Part shown: one piece after another, positions 38,528 to 46,944 of the stretch
Numbering within the stretch: the first letter of the stretch is position 1
How the letters are laid out: every line of letters starts with the position of its first letter
DNA from: Deltaproteobacteria bacterium
GTDB lineage: Bacteria > Desulfobacterota > Desulfuromonadia > Desulfuromonadales > Geopsychrobacteraceae
Direction of reading: 5' to 3'
NCBI GenBank assembly: GCA_018399135.1
Contig: JAGYPB010000002.1
Location: forward strand, 39,294-103,293
Length of the DNA stretch: 64,000 bases
Notes under the pieces: generated by a model
The model's input: only the letters and a program-made list of their open reading frames with translations
Databases searched by the model: none
Told to the model about the DNA's origin: nothing
Translations under genes and position numbers: made by a program

Positions 38528-40279
38528 TTGAACGTTTGTTTACCTTTCAGACATTATTATTCTACCACGATTTCACTTGTATTGATGGTCGTTCTGGCCG
38601 GTTGTAGTGGCATCTTGCCCATGTCCCAAGATAAGGGTTCGCCCGCAGTTTTGCCGGCTGATTCTCTTTTCGAAACAGATTTGTACGACAGGGCAGATTC
38701 GCATGCGTTGTTAGCCTTTTTGCAGTTTCGCCTTCACGCTACCGATGGCGATTGGGAGGCGGCTCTGAGTGCTCTTGAACATGCTGCAACCTTAGACCCC
38801 GGATCCGGCTATCTGCAATTGCAGTTGGCGCGTGTCTATCTGCATACGGAGCGACCTGATGCTGCAGTGGTTTTGCTTAATCAGCTGATTAATGAGTCGC
38901 CTTATGATGCAGAAATCCATTTGTTGCTCGGTGATATTTACCTGATGCAGCAACGCGGCGTTGATGCCATTCATCATTTCAATCAGGCGCTGGAGTTGGC
39001 ACCGGATAACGAATCGTTACATTTACGCCTGGCCATGGCTTTTGTGCAACTGGAGCGGGTCTCTGAAGCTCTGGCGACTCTGGAGGGATTGTTACAGAAG
39101 CGTCCCGATGCCGATCAGGCCATGCTATCGCTGGCACGTATCTACCGCGACAATCAGCAGCATACTGCTGCGATCAGAACCTATCGACGTTATCTTGCCA
39201 CGCGTCCCGAGCAGTTTGCGGTTGTGTTGGAGTTGGGGCGGGTGCTGGAACAACAGGATTCTGCCGGGGCAGAGGACCTGTACCTCGAAGTCCTTGATAC
39301 GACGCCTTTTGCTGTGTCGATCCGCCGGCAACTGGCGCAACTTTATCTTTCCAGTCAGCGGCCTCGGTTGGCCCTTGAGCAGTTATTAATTGTCCGGGAA
39401 ATGCTCCCCTCAATGTCCACCGGTAACCAGATTGGCCTGTTATATCTGCAGATGAGCCAGTGGCAGCAGGCGACAGAAGAATTTCAGCGGTTGGTCGATA
39501 CCGCAGATAATGGTGGCAACAATTATTATTTTCTCGCTCTTGCCCTGATTGGCCAGTCGCGTTATCAGGCGGCGATAGAACAACTGCAGCAGGTGACACC
39601 CGAAGCAACTACCTATCGCGATGCCATGCTGCAATTGGCCTACCTGCAACTGCAGGAAGGGTTGGTTGAAAAGGGGACGCAGTTGTTGCTTGTTTTGCTG
39701 GAGCAGGGGATTGATGACAGCGATGTTTATTATTACCTGATTTCTTTTTATCAGCATCAGCAGGATCTGTCTCTGGCGCTCCGGTTTGCTGATAAAGCGA
39801 TCGAGCGGCACCCGAACGATGCACGCCTTTTATATCAACAGGGCATTGTACTGGATGCTCTGGATAATCATCAATCTGCCCTTGCGGTGATGAAGAGGGT
39901 TCTGCTGATCGATGAAGAGCACGCCGATGCTTTGAATTATCTCGCCTATTCCCAGGCCGAATCCGGGATTGATCTCGAGCTGGCACTGCAGCGTGCTAAA
40001 CTGGCCTTGCAATTAAAATCTACCGGGTATATTGAAGATACCCTGGGCTGGGTCTATTTCAAGCTCGGTCAATTTAACCAAAGCCGTATTCATCTCGAGC
40101 GCGCCATCGAAATGCAACCGGAAGACCAGGTCATTCTTGAGCATCTGGGGGACCTTTACCAGGCCATGGAAAATTACCATGAGGCTGAGCAGGCCTATCG
40201 TGATGCTCTGGAGATTAACCCTGAAGCTGAAGGGGTTTTGCAAAAACTCGACAGGTTGCGCAAGGAGCTTCAGCGATGA
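38528..40279 (+). CDS. TPR-repeat lipoprotein
   Basis: A 583-residue secreted protein whose N-terminus has a hydrophobic signal ending in LAGC (lipobox, Cys near residue 26), so it should be a lipoprotein. The rest is about 13-15 tetratricopeptide repeats. TTG is used as the start because AAGGA lies eight bases upstream and no ATG precedes the signal sequence. It overlaps the LolB-like gene by 4 bases (ATGA). A scaffold in the periplasm or at the outer membrane is likely; no catalytic motif is seen. Many deltaproteobacteria carry long TPR lipoproteins of unknown function. Confidence 0.83.
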   Translation: MNVCLPFRHYYSTTISLVLMVVLAGCSGILPMSQDKGSPAVLPADSLFETDLYDRADSHALLAFLQFRLHATDGDWEAALSALEHAATLDPGSGYLQLQLARVYLHTERPDAAVVLLNQLINESPYDAEIHLLLGDIYLMQQRGVDAIHHFNQALELAPDNESLHLRLAMAFVQLERVSEALATLEGLLQKRPDADQAMLSLARIYRDNQQHTAAIRTYRRYLATRPEQFAVVLELGRVLEQQDSAGAEDLYLEVLDTTPFAVSIRRQLAQLYLSSQRPRLALEQLLIVREMLPSMSTGNQIGLLYLQMSQWQQATEEFQRLVDTADNGGNNYYFLALALIGQSRYQAAIEQLQQVTPEATTYRDAMLQLAYLQLQEGLVEKGTQLLLVLLEQGIDDSDVYYYLISFYQHQQDLSLALRFADKAIERHPNDARLLYQQGIVLDALDNHQSALAVMKRVLLIDEEHADALNYLAYSQAESGIDLELALQRAKLALQLKSTGYIEDTLGWVYFKLGQFNQSRIHLERAIEMQPEDQVILEHLGDLYQAMENYHEAEQAYRDALEINPEAEGVLQKLDRLRKELQR

Positions 40280-41034
40280 AGCGGCTACTGTCGTTGCTGC
40301 TGTTACTTTTACTAAGTTCCTGCGCCCGCCCGCCTGAGCCGGTATGGATCGATGTGCCTACAGCGAACGAGCTGGTTGAAATTCTTCACTCACGTGCTGG
40401 CACCATCAGTCGTCTTGATGTTGCTGCTTCGGTTTCAATTTCCGCACAGGAAAAGCATTTTTCCACCCAGCAGTATATTCTGGCAGAACAACCAGACCGT
40501 GTTCGCGTTGATGCCCTGACCGGTTTCGGACAGCTTGTCATGCAGTTGGCCAGTGATGGTGATGTCCTGTCTGTTCTGCTCAATACAACAAGTCCGCCAC
40601 GTTTTTATCGTGGCAGTGCTTCAGAAGAGAATTTTTCCCGCTTTGTCAGACTGCCGTTGCCGCCACAGGTGCTAGTGACTATTTTGCTCTATGACCCGCC
40701 GGTGTTTGCCTACCAGCAGGCGCAGGTTCGCAGTCGTGATGATCAACTGGAATTGTTTCTGGTTGATGATGCTTTCACTCAGACATTTATTTTTGATGGA
40801 CAATTGAACTTGACCGGAAGTGAATATGCACAATCTCAAGAGATTGTGCTGGCGGTTGATTATTCACGTTTCGCCGCAACTGACGGTTTCCCCCGGCGTA
40901 TCGTATTGAACATGCCCCAGGATGATGTGTTGTTGGCCATGGGCATTAATGAGTTAACCCTGAATGGCGAGATTCCCGCAGAGCGATTTTTCTTGCAGGC
41001 GCCTGAGAATATCGTTATTGAGCCGATTCCTTGA
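40276..41034 (+). CDS. LolB/DUF4292-like outer-membrane lipoprotein
   Basis: A 252-residue lipoprotein with a Leu-rich signal and SSC lipobox at residue ~16. The remaining part follows the LolB/DUF4292 pattern: RLDVAASVSISAQ, then DRVRVDALTGFGQLVMQLAS near residue 75, then FYRGSASEENFSRFVRLPL near 113. This suits a half beta-barrel that can hold an acyl chain. It may be the functional LolB for receiving lipoproteins at the outer membrane, complementing lolC-lolD at 48.4-50.4 kb (inference). It overlaps both neighbours by 4 bases or is immediately adjacent, indicating one transcript. Confidence 0.7.
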   Translation: MKRLLSLLLLLLLSSCARPPEPVWIDVPTANELVEILHSRAGTISRLDVAASVSISAQEKHFSTQQYILAEQPDRVRVDALTGFGQLVMQLASDGDVLSVLLNTTSPPRFYRGSASEENFSRFVRLPLPPQVLVTILLYDPPVFAYQQAQVRSRDDQLELFLVDDAFTQTFIFDGQLNLTGSEYAQSQEIVLAVDYSRFAATDGFPRRIVLNMPQDDVLLAMGINELTLNGEIPAERFFLQAPENIVIEPIP

Positions 41035-41054
41035 AAATATACACGAGGTTCATC

Positions 41055-42686
41055 ATGTCACATACTTTTTTGAGACTGGGTATTGCTGTGATGCTGCTAC
41101 TGTTGCTGGTTGCCTGTGAACGTCAGTATGAAGGGGCTCTTTCCGGTTCCGCAGAAACGACCGCACCGGAATATGGTGATACTTTTATCGAAGCGTCTAT
41201 CGGTGATGCCAGTAATCTGTTGCCGGTACTCTCTTCCGATTCCGCTTCCAGCGCCATCAACAGTCTGGTCTACAATGGCCTGCTGCGTTATAACGGCCAG
41301 CTCGAGCTGGAGGGCGAACTGGCTGAACGCTGGGAGGTGTCGGAGGATAACCGAACCCTGACTTTTCATTTGCGTCGTAACGTGCGCTGGCATGACGGCA
41401 CCCCATTTACCGCCGGCGATGTGAAATTTACTTATGAACTGTATATTAACCCCGAGATTCCGACGGCTTATGCTGAGTCCTTCAGCCAGGTGACCAGGGT
41501 CGAAACTCCTGATCCTTATACCTTTATTGCTCACTACGATACTCCCTATGCGCCGGCATTGTTGAGCTGGGCGACGGCTATTCACCCACGCCATCTCCTT
41601 GAAGGGACTGATGTGTTGCGTAGCCCCTTGTCGCGCAGCCCGGTTGGTACCGGCCCCTATCGTTTCGCTGAGTGGGTTAGTGGTGAGAAGATTGTTCTGG
41701 AAGCCAATCCTGACTATTTTGAAGGATCGCCTTATATCCGTCGTGTGGTCTATCGGATTATTCCTGATGTGTCGACCCAGTTTCTGGAATTGCAGACCGG
41801 CAGCCTCGACTTTATGGGGCTGACTCCGCTGCAGTTTGATCGCCAGACCGATACCCTGTCGTTTCGCAGAAACTACAATAAGTATCAATACTTGAGTTTT
41901 GGATATACCTATCTTGGCTACAACCTGAGACGTCCTCTGTTTGCTGATAAGCGGGTACGTCAGGCCCTTGCCTACGCCATTGATAAACAGGAGTTGATTG
42001 ACGGGGTTCTGCTCGGCTATGGTGAGGTTGCCACCGGTCCTTACAAACCGGATACCTGGGTTTATAATGCGGGGGTGCGGCGTTACCATTATAACCCCGA
42101 AAAGGCCCGGCAACTGCTGTCCGAAGCGGGCTGGCAGGACACCACTGGCGACGGGATACGCAACAAAGATGGCCAGCGTCTGACATTTACCATTGTTACC
42201 AACCAGGGGAATGATCTGCGTATCAAGACCGGTGAGATCATTCAACACCGATTTCGAGAAATAGGGGTTGATGTTCGATTGCGGGTCATCGAATGGGCAA
42301 CGTTTCTCAAGGATTTTATCAACCCGGGGAATTTTGATGCGACGATTCTAGGCTGGAGCGGTGGGCCGGAACCGGATCAGTACAATATCTGGCATTCCAG
42401 CAAAACCACGCCAGGACAGCTCAATTTTATCGGTTTTGAGCATCCTGAAGTCGATGAACTGCTGGAGCGTGGCCGCCGGGTTTTCGATCAGGGACAGCGC
42501 AAACAATACTATGATCGTTTCCAGGAAATTCTCGCCGAGGAGCAACCTTACACTTTTTTGTACGTTTCCGAGGCACTGCCGGCGGTATCCAGACGTTTTC
42601 GTGGAGTTGATCCGGCACCGGCAGGCATCCGCTACAACTTTCAGCAGTGGTTTGTGCCTAAGGCTGAACAAAAATACACACGCTAG
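41055..42686 (+). CDS. Peptide/nickel-type ABC transporter substrate-binding lipoprotein (SBP family 5)
   Basis: A 543-residue family 5 binding protein (DppA/OppA/AppA type). Its signal ends in VAC (lipobox Cys near residue 21). The family signature AERWEVSEDNRTLTFHLR is near 94-111, followed by RWHDGTPFTAGDVKFTYEL near 115. The loop RRPLFADKRVRQALAYAID is near 295. It likely captures oligopeptides or another small solute in the periplasm. ATG 41055 is chosen over TTG 41031 because GAGG lies seven bases before it and it starts at the signal peptide. Two permease genes follow; no ATPase gene is present. Confidence 0.9.
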   Translation: MSHTFLRLGIAVMLLLLLVACERQYEGALSGSAETTAPEYGDTFIEASIGDASNLLPVLSSDSASSAINSLVYNGLLRYNGQLELEGELAERWEVSEDNRTLTFHLRRNVRWHDGTPFTAGDVKFTYELYINPEIPTAYAESFSQVTRVETPDPYTFIAHYDTPYAPALLSWATAIHPRHLLEGTDVLRSPLSRSPVGTGPYRFAEWVSGEKIVLEANPDYFEGSPYIRRVVYRIIPDVSTQFLELQTGSLDFMGLTPLQFDRQTDTLSFRRNYNKYQYLSFGYTYLGYNLRRPLFADKRVRQALAYAIDKQELIDGVLLGYGEVATGPYKPDTWVYNAGVRRYHYNPEKARQLLSEAGWQDTTGDGIRNKDGQRLTFTIVTNQGNDLRIKTGEIIQHRFREIGVDVRLRVIEWATFLKDFINPGNFDATILGWSGGPEPDQYNIWHSSKTTPGQLNFIGFEHPEVDELLERGRRVFDQGQRKQYYDRFQEILAEEQPYTFLYVSEALPAVSRRFRGVDPAPAGIRYNFQQWFVPKAEQKYTR

Positions 42687-42692
42687 GACACG

Positions 42693-43688
42693 ATGCTACC
42701 TTATCTTGCCAGACGCCTGTTGCTGCTGATTCCGCTACTTTTGGGAATCACCCTGATTTCCTTTGTTGTCATCCATCTGGCACCAGGGGAGCCGACGGAT
42801 CTGCAGACGCAGATGAATCCTCAGGCCAGCGCTGAACTTCAGGAGCGGTTACGGCGTCAATACGGTCTCGATCAGCCGCTGTATATTCAATATGGGCAAT
42901 GGCTTGGACGCCTGGCGGTTCTCGATTTCGGTGAATCATTTTCTGGTGATCGGCGCCCCGTGCTCGACAAGATCCTTGAACGTCTGCCGGTCACTATTCT
43001 CATCAATCTGCTGTCGATAGCTTTTATCCTGGCGGTGTCAGTTCCTTTGGGAATAATCTCAGCGGTGCGGCGTAACTCCTTGTTTGATCGCACGACAACG
43101 ATACTGGTGTTTACCGGTTTTGCCATGCCCTCGTTCTGGTTAGCATTGCTGATGATGGACTGGTTTGGTGTGCGCCTTGGCCTTTTGCCTATTTCCGGCC
43201 TGAAATCCCTGGGATATGAATATCTGAGTTTTTCCGGACAGGTTCTCGATCGCATCAGTCACCTGATTCTGCCGGTGTTTGTCTCTGCCATCGGTGGGCT
43301 GGCCGGTTTTTCCCGCTATATGCGCTCAAACATGCTTGAGGTTGTCCGCCAGGATTATATTCTCACGGCGCGTGCAAAGGGGTTGTCGGAACGTACGGTG
43401 ATCTACAAGCACGCACTGCGTAACGCCTTGCTGCCGGTTATTACCATTCTCGGGTTGTCGGTTCCAGGTCTTATCGGTGGCAGTGTAATTTTTGAAACAA
43501 TTTTTGCTATTCCCGGCATGGGAAAGCTTTTTTTCGATGGCGTGATGATGCGCGATTATCCCCTGATCATGGGCATTCTAGTGATGGGAGCCATGTTGAC
43601 TTTGCTCGGAAATCTGCTCGCTGATATCTGTTATGCTTTGGCCGATCCGCGTATCCGTCATGGTCAGCAGGCTGGGGAAAAAAGATGA
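42693..43688 (+). CDS. Peptide-type ABC transporter permease (DppB/OppB family)
   Basis: A 331-residue inner-membrane permease with six predicted helices. It starts [20 protein letters not shown], typical of DppB/AppB. The cytoplasmic EAA loop, which contacts an ATPase, is visible as [19 protein letters not shown] near residues 222-240. It starts six bases after the binding-protein stop with AGGA upstream. Its partner permease is the DppC-like gene after the inserted MshEN gene. The EAA loop implies an ATPase encoded elsewhere. Confidence 0.93.
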   Translation: MLPYLARRLLLLIPLLLGITLISFVVIHLAPGEPTDLQTQMNPQASAELQERLRRQYGLDQPLYIQYGQWLGRLAVLDFGESFSGDRRPVLDKILERLPVTILINLLSIAFILAVSVPLGIISAVRRNSLFDRTTTILVFTGFAMPSFWLALLMMDWFGVRLGLLPISGLKSLGYEYLSFSGQVLDRISHLILPVFVSAIGGLAGFSRYMRSNMLEVVRQDYILTARAKGLSERTVIYKHALRNALLPVITILGLSVPGLIGGSVIFETIFAIPGMGKLFFDGVMMRDYPLIMGILVMGAMLTLLGNLLADICYALADPRIRHGQQAGEKR

Positions 43689-43715
43689 TAAGCTGCGGAA
43701 AACGACAGGGAAACG

Positions 43716-44324
43716 ATGGAAATTAAATCGAATATGCTTGGAGATTTATTGCTGGAAGCTGGACTGATCGATCAATTTCAACTTGATTCAGCCTTGTCTT
43801 ATCAGCGTAACCTCGGAGGGCAGCTTGGTGCAGCGCTGATCAAGCTCGGCTATCTACCGGAAGAAACGATTCTGGAATTTCTTGAAACCCAACAACTTTA
43901 CTCGCGTGTCAGTCTCGATGAGTTGACCCTTGATCCATTGTTGTTGGAGTTATTGCCGGCGCCGCGGATGCAGCAATTAAAGGTAATTCCGCTGGAGTTG
44001 CGCTATCAGGGTAAGGAGAAAATCCTGCGGGTGGCGATGGTTGATCCTACCGATCTGCGCCTGATTGAGAATCTGCAGTTTATTACCGGTTGTCGTGTCC
44101 TGCCTATAGTGGCCGCTGAAGAAGATATCCTCCGTGCAATCGCCATTAATAAGCCGGATGATCAGAATCTGGTGGGATCTGATGAGGAACTGGAGGATTT
44201 TTTGGGAGGCCATGTGGTGGACTTGACTCCCGAACTGGAAGTACGATTTGAGCGTTTGTTGCAGGTATTCAAGGAAAAAGGGATGTTAAGCCAGGCTGAT
44301 ATCGAAAGGATCAATGGCGTCTGA
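43716..44324 (+). CDS. Stand-alone MshEN / GspE N-terminal-domain protein
   Basis: A 202-residue soluble protein that looks like the N-terminal domain of type II secretion/type IV pilus ATPases (GspE, PilB, MshE) without the ATPase part. Two tandem motif copies are visible, LGDLLLEAGLIDQFQLDSAL (~8-27) and LGAALIKLGYLPEETILEFL (~37-56). They are followed by a T2SSE-N type domain (~70-150, with LRVAMVDPTDLRLIENLQF) and an acidic C-terminus. MshEN domains can bind cyclic di-GMP through such LG-x2-L motifs. It lies between the two permease genes, and dppC-like ATG overlaps its stop by one base. A regulatory role on the transporter is a hypothesis. Confidence 0.8.
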   Translation: MEIKSNMLGDLLLEAGLIDQFQLDSALSYQRNLGGQLGAALIKLGYLPEETILEFLETQQLYSRVSLDELTLDPLLLELLPAPRMQQLKVIPLELRYQGKEKILRVAMVDPTDLRLIENLQFITGCRVLPIVAAEEDILRAIAINKPDDQNLVGSDEELEDFLGGHVVDLTPELEVRFERLLQVFKEKGMLSQADIERINGV

Positions 44325-45181
44325 TGCGAGCATTACCACCTAGTAATTTTTTTCGTGATGTTGTCTGGCAGCGCTTTCGTCAGAATCGCATGGCACTGGC
44401 GGGAGCGGCCATTGTTCTGTTCATGTTTATGATGGCGGCAGCTGCAAGTTTTACCAGCATCGACCCGGCGGCCATCGATGTCAGTAAAAGCTTGCAACCA
44501 CCGAGCTGGAGTCATCCCTTGGGGACGGATGATCTGGGGCGTGAAGTATTGGTGCGCATGCTCTATGGTGCACGCATCTCCCTGTTGGTTGGTTTTGTTG
44601 CGGTGGGGATATCGACCCTGATTGGAATTCTCTGCGGTGCCCTGGCAGGATATTACGGTGGCTGGATTGATGGCGTAGTCATGCGCTTTGTCGATATCAT
44701 GCTGTGTTTTCCTACTTTCTTTCTGATCCTCGCGGTCATTGCTTTTCTCGAGCCGTCAATCTGGAACATTATGATCGTTATCGGCCTTACCAGCTGGATG
44801 GGGGTGGCCAGGCTGGTTCGAGCGGAATTTTTGAGCTTGCGTCAGCGTGATTTTGTGCTTGCTGCTCAGGTTCTGGGGGCATCTGATGCGCGTTTAATTT
44901 TTCGTCATATCCTGCCTAACGCCCTGTCGCCGGTACTTGTCTCCGCAACATTGGGGGTCGCTGGTGCGATTCTCACCGAGAGCGCTCTGTCGTTTCTGGG
45001 TATCGGTGTCCAGCCACCCACACCGTCCTGGGGTAATATGCTGATTATCGGAAAGCAGACCCTCGGTAGTGCCTGGTGGTTGTCGGTTTTTCCGGGGTTG
45101 GCGATTCTGATTACGGTTCTTGGTTATAATTTGCTGGGAGAAGGAATCCGGGATGCCCTCGACCCACGGATTAAAGAATGA
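44324..45181 (+). CDS. Peptide-type ABC transporter permease (DppC/OppC family)
   Basis: A 285-residue permease with the N-terminal OppC-type extension, DLGREVLVRMLYGARISLLV near residue 67, and the EAA loop VLAAQVLGASDARLIFRHIL near 178-197. The final segment ends GEGIRDALDPRIKE, the usual C-terminus of DppC relatives. It pairs with the DppB-like protein. It overlaps the preceding MshEN gene by one base and the following NTF2-like gene by four, so translation of the set is coupled. Confidence 0.93.
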   Translation: MRALPPSNFFRDVVWQRFRQNRMALAGAAIVLFMFMMAAAASFTSIDPAAIDVSKSLQPPSWSHPLGTDDLGREVLVRMLYGARISLLVGFVAVGISTLIGILCGALAGYYGGWIDGVVMRFVDIMLCFPTFFLILAVIAFLEPSIWNIMIVIGLTSWMGVARLVRAEFLSLRQRDFVLAAQVLGASDARLIFRHILPNALSPVLVSATLGVAGAILTESALSFLGIGVQPPTPSWGNMLIIGKQTLGSAWWLSVFPGLAILITVLGYNLLGEGIRDALDPRIKE

Positions 45182-45597
45182 TCCAGGCAGTAAGTCCTGT
45201 TGATTGTTTGCGCCGGCGCTTTGAGGCCCATCGTTGCGGTGATTACGCTGCAATCTATGGCAGTTTTCATCCGCAGGCCCCTTTTCTTTTGCACTTTCCC
45301 GATCTGGCCACCTATGAAACTTTTGCCCGTGAGCAGCTCTCTTCAATCCAGATGCTGTCCTGGCGATGTACGATGGATCGTTCCCTTGATGCCGGGCAGG
45401 TTGAGTGTATACAAATTGTTGAATTTGAGCATGAAGGGATGATCAGCTGCATAATCGAATTGGCGCTGTTGATTGACGTCGGCCAGGGGTGGCGATATCA
45501 CTCCGCCCAGAAACTCAATGCACAGGATTTATCGGTGTCTGCCGAGTTGGTCGATTTCAGCCATTTTGATGAGGCTGCCGACAGGGTAAGGTTCTAG
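45178..45597 (+). CDS. YchJ-middle/NTF2-like small protein
   Basis: A 139-residue protein whose first part (CLRRRFEAHRCGDYAAIYGSFHP) recalls the middle domain of YchJ/UPF0225 proteins, with an NTF2-like fold likely. It lacks the SEC-C zinc motifs that flank that domain in YchJ. Function is unknown. It overlaps the dppC-like stop (ATGA) and ends two bases before mutM. It may therefore be co-transcribed with either. Confidence 0.6.
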   Translation: MIQAVSPVDCLRRRFEAHRCGDYAAIYGSFHPQAPFLLHFPDLATYETFAREQLSSIQMLSWRCTMDRSLDAGQVECIQIVEFEHEGMISCIIELALLIDVGQGWRYHSAQKLNAQDLSVSAELVDFSHFDEAADRVRF

Positions 45598-45599
45598 TC

Positions 45600-46415
45600 A
45601 TGCCTGAACTGCCGGAAGTGGAAACAGTCTGTCGCGGCATTGCTCCCCATGTCAGTGGAAAAACCATTCAGGAACTGATTCTGCGTGCACCTAAATTGCG
45701 CCTGCCGTTGGATCCGCAGCTCTGTCATCAGCTTCCAGGTCAGACCTTTCGCAGGGTGTCACGGCGGGCTAAATACCTATTGCTGGAAACCGATCAGGGG
45801 GGGGTGTTGATTCACCTGGGGATGTCCGGGGTGTTGCGTATCCTGCCGGCAGGAACCACGGAGAACAAGCATGACCATGTCGACCTGATTTTTACCGATG
45901 GTACCTGTCTGCGTTTTAACGACCCACGCCGCTTTGGTGTCTTTATTTATTCCACCGATGACCTGCTGTGTCATCCCCTCCTTAAAAATCTCGGCCCGGA
46001 ACCGCTGGATGACAGTTTTCAGTGGGAGTTGCTCTATCGCCTTTCACGGGGGAAGTCGCAGTCGATAAAGACATTTATCATGGATCAGAAGGTTGTCGTC
46101 GGTGTCGGTAATATTTACGCCAACGAAGCCCTGTTTCGCGCCGGTATTCATCCTCTGCGCGCTGCCGGTCGTGTGGGGAGGAACCGCTATCAGCGTCTGG
46201 TGTCAGCCATCAAAGAGGTCCTGTCGGCGGCAATTTTCGCTGGTGGCACCACCATCAATGACTTTGCTGACAGTGAAGGGCGTCCCGGTTACTTTCGCCA
46301 GGAATTACTGGTGTACGGACGCAGCTCTGTCCCCTGTTATCAGTGTGGTGAAGCCGTCCGTACCTGTCGGGTCGGACAGCGTTCGACTTTTTATTGCGCA
46401 TTCTGCCAGAGGTAG
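45600..46415 (+). CDS. mutM: Formamidopyrimidine-DNA glycosylase
   Basis: Base-excision repair enzyme for 8-oxoguanine and formamidopyrimidines with AP-lyase activity. The 271 residues start PELPEVETVCRGI, with the catalytic N-terminal Pro after Met removal and the following Glu. The H2TH region has VGVGNIYANEALF near 167. A C-terminal zinc finger carries four Cys in CYQCGEAVRTC and FYCAFC. The zinc finger and length fit MutM/Fpg rather than Nei. Confidence 0.95.
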   Translation: MPELPEVETVCRGIAPHVSGKTIQELILRAPKLRLPLDPQLCHQLPGQTFRRVSRRAKYLLLETDQGGVLIHLGMSGVLRILPAGTTENKHDHVDLIFTDGTCLRFNDPRRFGVFIYSTDDLLCHPLLKNLGPEPLDDSFQWELLYRLSRGKSQSIKTFIMDQKVVVGVGNIYANEALFRAGIHPLRAAGRVGRNRYQRLVSAIKEVLSAAIFAGGTTINDFADSEGRPGYFRQELLVYGRSSVPCYQCGEAVRTCRVGQRSTFYCAFCQR

Positions 46416-46420
46416 CTGCT

Positions 46421-46828
46421 ATGGACGAGTTTTCTTTTTCTTATCGGGTTGGCATCGGTGATATCAATTATGGCGGTCATGTCAGTAACGCGTCGGTCCT
46501 GACGATCTTTCAGGACGCAAGGTTAGCTTTTTTTGCAAGTCTTGGGCCCTATTCCGAGGTTGATTTGGGCGGCAGCGGTCTGATTATGCCGGAGGCGCAT
46601 CTTTATTATCGCCGGGAGATGTTTCACGGTGATCAATTGCAGATCGGCGTCCAGGTAACAGGCCTCAAACGCTCCTCCTTCACCCTTGAATATCGTGCTA
46701 CCCGTGACGGCGAAGTGACTGCCGAGGGAACCACTGTTCTGGTGTGTTTTGATTATCAGCAGCGTAAGCCCTGCCGCATGCCGCCATTGTTTCGCGCTGT
46801 CCTGGAGGACATCTTTCGAATCGGTTGA
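46421..46828 (+). CDS. Hotdog-fold acyl-CoA thioesterase (4HBT family)
   Basis: A 135-residue single-hotdog protein with GDINYGGHVSNASVLTIFQD near residue 13-32, the 4HBT/YbgC region in which the usual catalytic Asp position appears as Tyr/Gly. So the active site differs from classical YbgC. An RATRDGEVTAEGTTVLVCFD strand near 95 completes the pattern. ATG 46421 is used because AGAGG lies eight bases upstream. The substrate is unknown. It follows mutM by six bases. Confidence 0.78.
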   Translation: MDEFSFSYRVGIGDINYGGHVSNASVLTIFQDARLAFFASLGPYSEVDLGGSGLIMPEAHLYYRREMFHGDQLQIGVQVTGLKRSSFTLEYRATRDGEVTAEGTTVLVCFDYQQRKPCRMPPLFRAVLEDIFRIG

Positions 46829-46877
46829 ACCTTTTTTGTTGGGAGCGCTGTGAATTTTTTCCTGTCTGGATTCTTGC

Positions 46878-46907
46878 TTGACGCATCTACTGAACAAGCG
46901 CTATTGT
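46878..46907 (+). promoter_or_regulatory. Putative lysS promoter with overlapping inverted repeat
   Basis: TTGACG (46878-46883) and TATTGT (46902-46907) are separated by 18 bases, about 40 bases before lysS. A perfect 6-bp inverted repeat GAACAA/TTGTTC (46892-46897 and 46904-46909) overlaps the -10 box. Confidence 0.4.
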
Positions 46908-46944
46908 TCGTCTCTTAATTTTTAATCAATTGAGGGTAATTATC

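Noticed and set aside
41097..42248. A 383-codon open frame on the minus strand inside the peptide-binding lipoprotein gene
   Set aside because: It is antisense to a clear SBP family 5 protein with signal peptide and family motif. It has no ribosome site or recognisable domain and fits a codon-bias shadow.
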